Origin: Streptomyces sp. NBC_00690
Lineage (GTDB): Bacteria; Actinomycetota; Actinomycetes; Streptomycetales; Streptomycetaceae
Reading direction: 5' to 3'
Assembly: GCF_036226685.1 (NCBI RefSeq)
Contig: NZ_CP109009.1
Coordinates: 310,001-374,000 of the forward strand
DNA: 64,000 nt
Made by a program: the position numbers and the translations under genes. Under the pieces are notes generated by a model that ran no database searches, was not told the origin of the DNA, and was given only the letters and a program-made list of their open reading frames with translations. Shown here one piece after another: positions 1 through 8,328 of the stretch; position 1 is the stretch's first letter; every line of letters starts with the position of its first letter.

Positions 1-187
1 CTATGCGCTGTTGGAGCCGCTGAAGGAGACCTTCCCCCTGGGAGAGCTCGCCCAGTTGCTGGCCCGCGGCCTCCAGGTCGGGACGCTCTACATCCCGCCG
101 CTGAAGGAGCGGCCGATCAGTAATCCCGACATCCTCTACGACGCGTTCAACGCCGAGCACCTGGAGCGCATCACCGCGGGGTCGTGA
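1..187 (+). CDS. C-terminal end of an unidentified protein (partial)
   Basis: An open frame enters from the left edge (first full codon at base 2) and stops with TGA at 185-187, giving 61 visible residues that end in ERITAGS. Third codon positions are almost all G or C, as in the other genes here, so I take it as real coding sequence. The visible part has an amphipathic Leu-rich stretch followed by TLYIPPLKERP. I do not recognise the family. It runs convergently towards the protease gene at 335. Confidence 0.65.
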   Translation, partial: YALLEPLKETFPLGELAQLLARGLQVGTLYIPPLKERPISNPDILYDAFNAEHLERITAGS

Positions 188-279
188 GCGGGACACCTCG
201 GTCTTGTGAGGGGTGCCTGCCGGACCGTTCCGCGCCTGTCCCCACCTGTCCGCGCGGTCAGGACAGTCAGGGCAGTCAG

Positions 280-320
280 AGCCTGTCGTGCGGGAAGCGT
301 GGTTCTCGTACGACAGGGCT
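280..320. terminator. Candidate hairpin between convergent genes
   Basis: CCTGTCGT at 282-289 pairs perfectly with ACGACAGG at 310-317, and the stem extends by three more pairs past a one-base bulge. The loop is about 20 nt. It lies between two convergent stops (187 and 335), where a two-way terminator is expected. There is no U tract, which is usual in this kind of genome. Confidence 0.45.
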
Positions 321-334
321 CGGCGTGTTCCACG

Positions 335-2206
335 CTATGGGGTGAGATCGGCGAACGGTCTGGACGACGGAAGGACCGGCAGGGGGATGGAGTAGTCGCG
401 CCGCGGAGCGAGCGGGTCGTGGAGAGGCTCGCGGAACCACGAAGGCATCGCGGTGGCCTGTCCCAGTGGTGGCGCCGGAGCGAACGGGGCGGTTGACGGA
501 CGGGGCCAGACGACCTGTCCGGACGGGGCCTCGTAGGTGACGTCGTCCCGTCCCATCCAGATGAAACCGCCCACGGTGGAAGCGACGACAAGGACGGTCA
601 GGGTGACATTGCGAACCCATGGGACGAGCTCTTGCACCGCCTCCGGCAGTTCGGGGGCGACCTTCAACGTCTTGAAGCCGGGGCCGGATTCCGTCGTCTC
701 CTGCTGCCCCGGCCCGGTGGGGCCGTGGAAGCCTTCGACGGGCCTCATCGGATCGACGCCCACGTCTGCCAGATAGAGGGTGAGACGGGAGGACTGACTC
801 GGTTGCACGACAGCTTCCATCACCATCTCCCGGAGGGAGGGGGATCGCGGTCGCTCCCCCAATTGGCGCCTCACCAGGGCGAGCAACGCTTCCCCGAGGA
901 GGTCCAATGGCTCCGCGCCAACTTGCGGCTCCGGCAGGTACGCGGTCAGCGCGCGAGCAAGCGGCATACGGTCTCCCGCCGCCACGAGGTGGAGCACCTG
1001 GTGGAGCGTGATGGGCGTGGCAGTCCGTGAGACCTCCCGGACGGCTTCCAGGAGGGGGGTCACGAGATGGGCACTGCGCTGATCGATCCAGCGACGGAGC
1101 CACGGCTTCCAGGGAAGCGTGGTCGCTCCCTGGTAGGCGGGCAGGAGGCGGGCGATGTCACTGTGGGAAAGGTGCGGGGCGGCTGTCGCACCTGGTCGAA
1201 CGGGGAGGAGCGCGGCTGGTGCTCCGCCCAGGTCCCGTAACCGGTGCATCAGGTCCGGATGCCAGGATCCGAATTCGGTGCGCATGGCGGGTGCGGTGAT
1301 CGCATCGTCACGCAGGGAGGGGATACGGTGCTGGATCTCGGGGTCCGCCGCGGCGTGGGCGAATCCCCGGAAGGGATCTGCTGGGAGCACTCCGCCGGGA
1401 GGCGCCTCCAGAAACACCTGTTGGAACTGTGCCCAGAGCGTTTCGGCCAAGGCTCGTTGGCAAAGGGCCTCGGCGAGGAGGGGTGCGGTGCAGATCGAGG
1501 CAGCCGCCTGATCGGCTTCGAACTCCTGCCTTCTCCGGATGGGTTGGACGAGCCAGCGGAACAGTCGGATGTAGGCGCCGATCAGTAGCTGGGGCAAGCC
1601 CGTGTATCGGGCGACCAGGCCGTTCGCCCTCCCAAAGCGAACCAGGGATTCACGCGCGACCGTCAGACTGACCTCCAGACGGGCGGTGAAGGCTCGGACG
1701 CGATCGTGTCGCAGTGACAGGTGGGCGAGCTCATGTGCGACCACCGCGCGGACCTGGTCCGTTGAGAGAACGGCCAACAGCGGGGCGCCGATCGACAGGA
1801 CCCGGTTTCCCGCCACCAGTCCCAGGAACCGATTGTCCTCGTCCACCAGTTCCGCGGACATCGACGATGTGAGCCGAAGGTGCAGGGGCTCGCTGATGCG
1901 GAACTCGTTGGCCACCTCCTTCACGATGTGGTCGAGCTCCGGGGCCTCGCGGGGAGACAGCCATGTGCCCTCCCCTCCCACCAGGAAGAGCGAGCGGCAT
2001 GTCGCATCGACCAGCGCATAGACCAGTACGGCGGTCCCCGCGCAGAAGAGGAAGCTCGGGACGGGGAACGTGGTCGCCCCATCGAAGCCGGCACTGTAGA
2101 AGATGAGCACTACCAGAGCCAGCCAGCTGAGTACGGCAACGGCCATGACCGCGTAGAAGCTCAAGAGGAGGGCAGCCACGAACACCAGTCGGATTCGATG
2201 GCTCAC
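335..2206 (-). CDS. Membrane M48-family zinc metalloprotease
   Basis: A 623-residue protein. Two or more hydrophobic helices in the first ~75 residues anchor it in the membrane. The zinc motif HELAH sits in AVVAHELAHLSLRHD and the third ligand is the Glu of EFEADQ, as in HtpX/Ste24-type M48 proteases. A further hydrophobic segment (VTLTVLVVASTVGGF) and a Pro-rich tail close the protein. The GTG start at 2206 overlaps the TGA of the upstream sigma-like gene by 4 bp, so translation is probably coupled; the longer frame upstream only shadows that gene. Family knowledge suggests turnover of membrane or exported proteins. The substrate cannot be inferred, but the operon suggests a role with the sigma-like protein next to it. 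Confidence 0.85.
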   Translation of the reverse strand: MSHRIRLVFVAALLLSFYAVMAVAVLSWLALVVLIFYSAGFDGATTFPVPSFLFCAGTAVLVYALVDATCRSLFLVGGEGTWLSPREAPELDHIVKEVANEFRISEPLHLRLTSSMSAELVDEDNRFLGLVAGNRVLSIGAPLLAVLSTDQVRAVVAHELAHLSLRHDRVRAFTARLEVSLTVARESLVRFGRANGLVARYTGLPQLLIGAYIRLFRWLVQPIRRRQEFEADQAAASICTAPLLAEALCQRALAETLWAQFQQVFLEAPPGGVLPADPFRGFAHAAADPEIQHRIPSLRDDAITAPAMRTEFGSWHPDLMHRLRDLGGAPAALLPVRPGATAAPHLSHSDIARLLPAYQGATTLPWKPWLRRWIDQRSAHLVTPLLEAVREVSRTATPITLHQVLHLVAAGDRMPLARALTAYLPEPQVGAEPLDLLGEALLALVRRQLGERPRSPSLREMVMEAVVQPSQSSRLTLYLADVGVDPMRPVEGFHGPTGPGQQETTESGPGFKTLKVAPELPEAVQELVPWVRNVTLTVLVVASTVGGFIWMGRDDVTYEAPSGQVVWPRPSTAPFAPAPPLGQATAMPSWFREPLHDPLAPRRDYSIPLPVLPSSRPFADLTP

Positions 2207-2877
2207 CGGCGCCCCTCCCTTCGTTCGGCCTGGTGTTTCGCTTCCAGGCCCAGATGGAGCCAACCGAGGGCCTTGCGCATGAGGACCAGTACCGGATCGT
2301 CGCGGCGCACCGAGTCCAAGCCATCGCCCAGGGAGACCGGATGTGTCTCCTGGCCCAGGAGGAAGCGCAGTTTCTCCCGTGCCTCGCAGATGATCACGTA
2401 GACGTAGTTGGTGGTGATGCCCAGGAGCTCGGCGATCTCCGCGCGCTCGTACCCGTACACGAGCAGCACCATGACCTGTTGTTCCCGCAGTTTCAGTTGC
2501 CGCAGAGCGACGAATACATCGCGGACCTGGTTCTGTTCGTCGACCGGGCAGTGGAGCGGCAGCGGAATCTCCAGGTCGGCCTGGGAATCCGACAGTCGCC
2601 AGGGGCGCCAGCGCAGCCGATGGCGACGATCGCGGACGATCTTGCGGATCATGGCCTTCTCCGCCCAAGCGTATGGCTGGGCAACCGTGCTCCAGCGGGT
2701 CAGCAGTTCCATGCAGGCGAAAGCCGCGGCGTCCTCGGCCTCCTGCTCGCTGACCCTCAGCATGATCGACCCCCGGAAGGCGAGTTTGGTGAAGTGGGTC
2801 GCGTAGAAGGCATAGGCGGCCTCGGGGATGGGGGCGGCAGCGCGGTCCCCGGGAGGCAGATCGGGCAGATCAGACAC
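2203..2877 (-). CDS. ECF-like RNA polymerase sigma factor
   Basis: About 224 residues from a GTG at 2877, preceded by AGGTGAGG. The first half contains a region-2-like helix set (LLTRWSTVAQPYAWAEKAMI followed by a basic RDRRHRLR). The second half has a region-4 helix-turn-helix (LREQQVMVLLVYGYERAEIAELLGIT...EAREKL), the usual ECF layout. The C-terminal ~45 residues are an extra tail. It overlaps the small membrane protein gene upstream by 8 bp and the M48 protease downstream by 4 bp, so all three genes should be one transcript. The reading frame is open further upstream, so a longer start is possible. The target promoters are unknown. No classical anti-sigma domain is adjacent; the small membrane protein is the only candidate partner. 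Confidence 0.75.
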   Translation of the reverse strand: MSDLPDLPPGDRAAAPIPEAAYAFYATHFTKLAFRGSIMLRVSEQEAEDAAAFACMELLTRWSTVAQPYAWAEKAMIRKIVRDRRHRLRWRPWRLSDSQADLEIPLPLHCPVDEQNQVRDVFVALRQLKLREQQVMVLLVYGYERAEIAELLGITTNYVYVIICEAREKLRFLLGQETHPVSLGDGLDSVRRDDPVLVLMRKALGWLHLGLEAKHQAERREGRR

Positions 2878-3148
2878 GCCCCTCACCTGTCCCTGGTCCA
2901 ACCGAGATCCGGTGGGCGCCGCTGTCATCGGATGCGACGGCTCCCGAGCGGACCGTGAGCACCGCACCGTCGGACCTACGGTCGATGAGCAGGGCATCCG
3001 GGCCGCAGTGCGCCATCAGTCGTACGAGCGTTTCGGTACGCGACTGTTCCGTCATCCGCGCTGTGTACCGCCGCATTCCTTCCCTCACCAGGTGCAGTGC
3101 CGCTACCGCGATGGGCAGCACCGCGATGTACAGGGCTTCTGATGTCAT
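2870..3148 (-). CDS. Small membrane-anchored protein, first gene of the sigma/protease operon
   Basis: 92 residues from an ATG at 3148 with a good ribosome site (AAGGAG, 5 nt spacing). Residues 4-22 are hydrophobic (EALYIAVLPIAVAALHLV) and form one likely membrane segment. A basic stretch follows, then a soluble tail containing DALLIDRRSDGAVLTVRSG. I do not recognise the family. Its position directly before and overlapping the ECF-like gene suggests it senses or restrains that factor, but this is inference from context only. Confidence 0.7.
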   Translation of the reverse strand: MTSEALYIAVLPIAVAALHLVREGMRRYTARMTEQSRTETLVRLMAHCGPDALLIDRRSDGAVLTVRSGAVASDDSGAHRISVGPGTGEGRV

Positions 3149-3395
3149 GCCGGCTCCTTGCTGGGACGGACGCAGCCGGATGCGACGTCCTATCCTTCTA
3201 GGGCACTCAGGAGGCGGATTTCTTAGGCGGGTTCGGGGAATTTCTTCGAAGCGTTCTCCCCGGACGGGCTGGGGAAGAGGTACCTCGGGTGCTTCGCGCC
3301 ACAACGGGCGCCCCCGAGTTGCGCCCCGCGAAGGTGCTGTCGACGGGTGGGAGCCGCCTCGCCGCCCGGCTCCTACCCACCTTCCGGCTTCGCTA

Positions 3396-3422
3396 TGACG
3401 AGCCAAGTCATGGAACTCGTCA
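3396..3422. terminator. Weak hairpin downstream of the deacetylase; rest of 3149-3487 without genes
   Basis: TGACGAG (3396-3402) pairs with CTCGTCA (3416-3422) around a 13-nt loop, about 65 nt past the stop of the minus-strand deacetylase. The stem is short and this is a low-confidence terminator. The remainder of 3149-3487 must carry the promoter of the sigma/protease operon; I see no convincing -35/-10 pair and no other gene. Confidence 0.3.
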
Positions 3423-3487
3423 CCGCCACGATCGCGTGTGAACCCTGTTGCGGGAGTGGGCTGGCAAGTGCGGTGGTGCCGTGCTCC

Positions 3488-4528
3488 CTACGGTTGGGGC
3501 GGGCTCAACAGGTCCTGTGCCGACACAAAGCGGAGGTCCCGTTCCAGGAGCCCTTCGATCACCGTGGGCAGTGCTGCCACGCTCTCCCGACGGTCCCCTC
3601 CCCCGTCGTGCATGAGGATCATCGACCCGGGTTGTGCGTGGTCGAGAACGGTGTTGGCGATCTTTTCCGGACCCTGTCGAGCCCAGTCCCAGGAGTCGAC
3701 GTCCCAGAGGGCGACGGCGGGGCCGTCCGAGATCAGTTCGCCCAGCGCATCCGGCGTGCGAGCACCGTACGGCGGGCGGAAGAGCGTCGGCACCTCACCG
3801 ACGGATTTCTCGAACGCCTCGCTGGTCCGCTCGATCTGGAGTCGGAACTGTGAGCTGGTCAGATCAGGCAGGAAGGGGTGCGACCAGGTGTGGTTGCCGA
3901 GGCTGTGCCCGGCGTCGGTGATGCGTCGCACCTCGTCGGGGAGGGCATTGATGTGCAGGCCGACGCAGAAGAAGGTGGCGCGCACCTGATAGCGGTCCAG
4001 GATCTCCAGTACCTGGCGGGTGAAGAGGGGGTCGGGCCCGTCGTCGAAGGTGAGGGCGACCTCCTGGCGGTCCCGGGGGCCGTGCCGGAAGAAGCGGCCC
4101 GACCGTGTCAGCTCCGCCTCGATCGGAGCACTGCGTTGGATGCCGCCGTGGTAGTCCGAGTCCCGCCCGGTCTGCCCGCCGCCCGCCGCCGTCAGGGGGG
4201 ACAGGGAGGCGAGATTGGTCCTGGCCTGTTCCGCCAGGGCGATCGCCGGGACCGAACCGAACGCGGGGCGCGGGGGCAGGACCCAGGGGTCGGCGCGGTG
4301 GACGTCGAGCCCGGCGGCCGTCAGCAGCCCGTCCACGAGTCCGTTGGTGCTCTCCAGGACGATGGCGCACGGCTGCCCGGACGCACCTCCCAGCGCACCG
4401 AGCCACTCAGTCAACTCGGGTACTCGCTCGGCGCCCCACCGTGCCGCGGGCCTCGTGCGGTTCCCGGTGTCGTCGATGACTTCGACGACATAGCCGTCGG
4501 CGGTCCAGGCGATTCCCGCGTACAACAT
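3488..4528 (-). CDS. NodB-type polysaccharide deacetylase with an IS110-transposase-like N-terminal domain
   Basis: 346 residues. The C-terminal ~190 residues are a complete carbohydrate esterase 4 domain: TFDDGPDP (catalytic Asp and first metal Asp), HTWSHP (metal His pair), RPPYG, DVDSWDW and ILMHDGG carrying the catalytic His. It should remove acetyl groups from a cell-wall or other N-acetylated glycan. There is no signal peptide. The first ~115 residues instead resemble the RNase H-like DEDD domain of IS110-family transposases: GIAWTADGYVVEVID as strand 1, VLESTNGLVDGLLTAAG, then a DPWVLPP segment. The first catalytic Asp position is Ala, and no D-x-x-D pair follows, so transposition activity is not expected. 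It diverges from the NRPS locus. Confidence 0.85.
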   Translation of the reverse strand: MLYAGIAWTADGYVVEVIDDTGNRTRPAARWGAERVPELTEWLGALGGASGQPCAIVLESTNGLVDGLLTAAGLDVHRADPWVLPPRPAFGSVPAIALAEQARTNLASLSPLTAAGGGQTGRDSDYHGGIQRSAPIEAELTRSGRFFRHGPRDRQEVALTFDDGPDPLFTRQVLEILDRYQVRATFFCVGLHINALPDEVRRITDAGHSLGNHTWSHPFLPDLTSSQFRLQIERTSEAFEKSVGEVPTLFRPPYGARTPDALGELISDGPAVALWDVDSWDWARQGPEKIANTVLDHAQPGSMILMHDGGGDRRESVAALPTVIEGLLERDLRFVSAQDLLSPPQP

Positions 4529-5075
4529 GCGTTCTCCCTACTCGCTGGCCTGGGCGGTCGATGCGCCCGTTGGGCCGGATGAGGTTCGTCGGGGTGTGGT
4601 TCGGGGCCGCCCGAGCACCGGACTCTCGGCCCCGGAGCGCGGCAGCCGGGCGGCGCCGTTGGGTGGTGTTGCTGGTACTGAGTCGAGGTGTTTCAGGTCG
4701 TGAACATCATGCGAACGCCTTCGAGAGCTGAGGCTCGCTTGGCCGGCGCCGGTGAGAGGGGCACCGGCAGGCAGCTGAGTGCTCCCCGCGACCACGAGCC
4801 CGTCGAGCGGCCCGCGTTGCCTGCTCCTACCCGCTCTGACGTGGGATGTTGCGAAGGGAGCCGGACTCGGTGGGCGGTGGCCGGTTCACGGGCCCACACC
4901 ACCGATTTCCACGAACTCTCCACTAAGGCGTCACAAGTACGACAGAGGCGCGCTATTGTTCGCGTGCCCCGCCGAATGGTCCAGACCATATCCAAGTGCG
5001 AGGGTTGCGCGCTATGCCCATGCCCGTCTTCAGTACCTCCCCCTTGTAGGCCAACTCCCCAGCCCACAAACGCTC
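4529..5075. other. Divergent intergenic region between the deacetylase and the NRPS locus
   Basis: 547 bp without a convincing gene. It must hold the promoters of the minus-strand deacetylase (start 4528) and of the NRPS locus (start 5076). The one clear regulatory signal is the palindrome at 4976-4989. Open frames across the region are out of phase or lack codon bias. Confidence 0.6.
4976..4989. promoter_or_regulatory. DasR-like (GntR/HutC) operator upstream of the NRPS genes
   Basis: ATGGTCCAGACCAT is a perfect 6-bp inverted repeat around a 2-bp centre. It differs by one base in the core from the TGGTCTAGACCA palindrome bound by DasR, the GlcNAc-responsive Streptomyces repressor. It ends 86 bp before the ATG at 5076. 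DasR is known to control chitin use, development, antibiotics and siderophores, so control of this locus is plausible. Another GntR-family regulator could also recognise the site. Confidence 0.6.
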
Positions 5076-8000
5076 ATGGAGGGCATCATCAACGCATCGT
5101 CAGCTCGGTTGACCGTCCCGGACCTGCTGGATTCGCGAGCTGCGAACCAGCCTGACACCATCGCCATCCAGGTGTGCGGCGGCGGCCTCCTCACCTACGG
5201 CGCCTGGCGTCACCGGGCGATCCAGGCCGCTCGGGGTCTGGCGTCCGCGGGCGTACGACCGGGCGGTGTGGTCGCCCTGCGCTTCATCGATCAGGCGTGG
5301 GACCAGTACGCGGTGGCATACCTGGCCGTTCACTACGCCGGCGCTGTGGCCTTGCCGCTGCGCGCCGACCTCGCCGAACAGGAGGCTGGGCGGCTCGTCG
5401 AACTCTGTGGGGCGACCGCAGTACTGCGCGGCACGGAACTGCCCGGGCTACCCGGCACATCGGATCATGTCCTCGCCCAACCCGCGGACCTCGCCGAACT
5501 CGTCGACCTGGCGGGGAGCGGCCTCGATGACACCGAGCCCCCGTCCCGCCCGGCCCCCGAGGATCCCGCCCAGATCATCGGCACCTCGGGAACCACCGGC
5601 ACAACGAAGGGCGTCCTCGCCTCACACGCCAACCTCACCGCCGGGCAACGTTTGAACCCACGCCCACGCCCCTATGCGCACTCGCGTCACGCGATTCATG
5701 CCTTTCCCATCGGTACCAACGCGGGTCAGATGATGCTGTTGGGCGCCCTCACCGGAGCTCCCACCACCGTGGTCCTGCCGCGCTTCGACGCCGAGGAGTT
5801 CGGTCGGGCCGTGGAGGAACTGCGGATCGGTACCGCCTTCCTCGTGCCGTCGATGGCCATCGAGCTGTTGAACTCCGATGTGCCCTCGCGTCGGGACCTT
5901 TCGAGCGTACTGCTGCTCAGTTCATCCGCCGCCGCACTGCCCGCGCCCGTCGCCCACGCATTGGTCGAGGCGTTGCCGAAGGCGACGGTCGTCAATGTGT
6001 ACACCTCGGCGGAAGCCGTGCCCGCACAGCTCTCCATGGTGGTGGACCTGGCCAGACCCGGTTCGGTGGGCCGCCCGACCGATCCGGGGGACCTACGGAT
6101 CCTCGATGCGGCGGGCAACGAAGTGCCGGTCGAAGGGGTCGGTGACGTCTGGCTGCGGCAGCCGGGCCCCGCACGCAGCTATGTCGGGGCCCCCGCCGGT
6201 GGGGCTGGCGTCTTCCGCGACGGCTGGGTACGGATGGGCGATCTCGGACGCCTGGACGAGGACGGCTATCTGCATCTGGTCGACCGGGAGAGCGATGTCA
6301 TCAAGTCCGGTGCCCTCAAGGTCTCCACCCTGCGGATCGAGGACGCTCTGCACGAGCATCCGGACGTAGCGGACGCGGCGGCGCTCGGCCTGCCGCACCC
6401 CGTGATGGGTGCGGTGCCCGTGGCGCTGGTGGTGCCAGCCACTCACGGCCTTGACCTCGATGCACTGAGGCTTTTCCTCAGTACCCGGCTGAGCCGCCCC
6501 GAACTTCCCGTGCGGGTGCTGATCGCCTCGGACCTACCGCGCAATGCCACCGGAAAGGTGCTCAAACAGCAGTTGCGTCCGCTCTTCGAAGCCGCCGAGG
6601 CATCTCCCACCGACACATCCGCGCGGCCGGGCGCCGAAACGCCCCGCACCGCCACGGAACGGGGGCTCGCAGAGCTCTGGCAGGAGGTGTTGGGACGCCC
6701 GGTGCGCGATGTGGCCGACGAGTTCTTCGCACTCGGCGGTGACTCCTTCCGGGCCGTTCAACTGGCGGCAGCCGTCTCCAACCGATTCGGGGTCGAAGCG
6801 GGTTCCACCTTGGTCTTCGGACGCCCTTCGCTACGGGCGCAAGCGGCGTGGTTGGACGCGACCGCGGCCACGGAGCCGATGGCAAGCGCCGATGAAGGTG
6901 CCGAGACAGCGGTGGTACCCGACTTCCTCCGGGCGTTGCGCACCCAGCCGCATGAGGTTCCCCTGACCAGTCAGCAGGAGAATTTCCTCGACTGGATGGC
7001 CGAGGAGACCGGGCGCGACGTGGGCGCGGTGACCGCGCTCTTCCGAGTGACCGACCGATTGGACCGGGAGTCGCTCGGCGAGGCCCTGACCGACCTCGTT
7101 CGGCGGCATCCGGCCCTGCGCACCCGGTTCGTCCCGGTGCCGGGCGAGGTCCCAGGGCTCGTACGGACCGTGCTCGACGAGGAGCCCAGGGTCCGGATCG
7201 CGCTGGTGGACGCGCCCGACGCCACCGATGCGGAGGTCAACGCCCTCCTCATCGCCGAGCGGGACAGGCTCACCGATCTCGGCGAGGACCCCACGACCCG
7301 ACTGCTGGTGGTCAGCCGTGGCCCCGAGGAGCACATCGTGCTGCTGGCGGTGCATCACATGGTGGCCGACGGCTGGTCGATCGGTGTACTCCTGCATGAG
7401 TTGGGACTCGGCTATGACGCACTGCGACGCGGTCGGGCGCCACGGTTGCCCGACCACGCGATGCCGTATCAGGACCTGGTGCGGTGGACCAACTCCCGTT
7501 GGGCCGCGGGTCGCCGTCATTTCGCCGCAGCGCTCGAAGGTGCTCCGACCGCGCTCGAACCCTTCCCCGGTCGACGCGCCGTCGACCAGGTCCACACGGT
7601 TGCCCATCCCTTCACCATCGACGCCGGAGACGCCGGCCGGTTGCGGGAGCGGGCCGGGTTGCTCGGGGTGACCCCCTTCATGGCGATCGCCGCCTTGTGG
7701 AGCGGGTTGCTGGCGGCCCGTAGCGGTCAAAGCGACCTGGTGTTGATGACTCCCGTGCCCGGGAGGACCAGGCCCGAGGCGCAGAGGGTGGTCGGCTGCC
7801 TGGTGCAGTCCCTGCTGCTGCGGGTGGACTGTTCCGGTGGACCGGGCTTCGCCGAGCTGGCCGAACGAGTCCGGATGGCCGCCACCGGAGCACTCGATCA
7901 CCAGCTCTACCCGTACGCCGAGTTCAAACCGTCGGTGGTGGCGTTCCCCGCCTGGTTGCGATACGAGAACTGGGCCGCCGACGCCCATCTGCCCGGCCTG

Positions 8001-8210
8001 CTCTGCGAGCCGTGGGTGGTGCCGCGCGGCACCACCGTTCCCTGGCCGCTGCCCGGCGGTGACCTGGGAGTTCCCGAGCTGACCGCCGTCGAGCAACCGG
8101 ACGGTGGCCTGAGCTGTTGGATCCAGTTCAACTCACTGGCGTTCGAGCGGGATGACATCGCCGCTCTGGCCGCCGAATTCACGGTCGCGCTGGTCACAGC
8201 CGGCCACTGA
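5076..8210 (+). CDS. NRPS loading protein A-PCP-C, predicted to activate a carboxylic acid
   Basis: 1044 residues in three domains. The adenylation domain (residues ~10-520) shows A3 at 171 (SGTTGTTKG), VNVYTSAEA, MGDLGRLDEDGYL and the A10 Lys in RNATGK. The carrier protein has LGGDS with its phosphopantetheine Ser at 557. The condensation domain (~620-1040) has HHMVADG at 760-766. Where amino-acid-activating domains have the Asp that grips the alpha-amino group, this one reads HAFPIGTNAG, with no Asp. It therefore probably loads an acid (fatty, aryl or keto) rather than an amino acid. The ATG at 5076 has no clear Shine-Dalgarno site, so the start is less certain. A 118-bp gap separates it from the next NRPS gene. 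Confidence 0.85.
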   Translation: MEGIINASSARLTVPDLLDSRAANQPDTIAIQVCGGGLLTYGAWRHRAIQAARGLASAGVRPGGVVALRFIDQAWDQYAVAYLAVHYAGAVALPLRADLAEQEAGRLVELCGATAVLRGTELPGLPGTSDHVLAQPADLAELVDLAGSGLDDTEPPSRPAPEDPAQIIGTSGTTGTTKGVLASHANLTAGQRLNPRPRPYAHSRHAIHAFPIGTNAGQMMLLGALTGAPTTVVLPRFDAEEFGRAVEELRIGTAFLVPSMAIELLNSDVPSRRDLSSVLLLSSSAAALPAPVAHALVEALPKATVVNVYTSAEAVPAQLSMVVDLARPGSVGRPTDPGDLRILDAAGNEVPVEGVGDVWLRQPGPARSYVGAPAGGAGVFRDGWVRMGDLGRLDEDGYLHLVDRESDVIKSGALKVSTLRIEDALHEHPDVADAAALGLPHPVMGAVPVALVVPATHGLDLDALRLFLSTRLSRPELPVRVLIASDLPRNATGKVLKQQLRPLFEAAEASPTDTSARPGAETPRTATERGLAELWQEVLGRPVRDVADEFFALGGDSFRAVQLAAAVSNRFGVEAGSTLVFGRPSLRAQAAWLDATAATEPMASADEGAETAVVPDFLRALRTQPHEVPLTSQQENFLDWMAEETGRDVGAVTALFRVTDRLDRESLGEALTDLVRRHPALRTRFVPVPGEVPGLVRTVLDEEPRVRIALVDAPDATDAEVNALLIAERDRLTDLGEDPTTRLLVVSRGPEEHIVLLAVHHMVADGWSIGVLLHELGLGYDALRRGRAPRLPDHAMPYQDLVRWTNSRWAAGRRHFAAALEGAPTALEPFPGRRAVDQVHTVAHPFTIDAGDAGRLRERAGLLGVTPFMAIAALWSGLLAARSGQSDLVLMTPVPGRTRPEAQRVVGCLVQSLLLRVDCSGGPGFAELAERVRMAATGALDHQLYPYAEFKPSVVAFPAWLRYENWAADAHLPGLLCEPWVVPRGTTVPWPLPGGDLGVPELTAVEQPDGGLSCWIQFNSLAFERDDIAALAAEFTVALVTAGH

Positions 8211-8328
8211 GTGCCGCCACGCTCGGCCCACTGTGCGGGGGCGTCATGTCTCGACGCCCCGGCCCGGCCCTGCGATCCCCCATGTGCTGCCACGCCCGTA
8301 CCGACGCCGGACAGACTGAGGAATCCTT

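Noticed and set aside
2204..2668. N-terminal extension of the M48 protease frame up to 2668
   Set aside because: It lies over the sigma-like gene in another phase and has Arg/Pro-rich composition; the GTG at 2206 with 4-bp overlap is the natural start.
3488..4528. Active IS110 insertion sequence
   Set aside because: Only the N-terminal fold is present, catalytic residues are missing, there is no Tnp C-terminal domain and no element ends; it is fused in frame to a deacetylase.
4779..5075. N-terminal extension of the first NRPS frame
   Set aside because: No domain content, poor codon bias, and it would place the DasR-like palindrome inside the gene; ATG at 5076 directly precedes the A domain.
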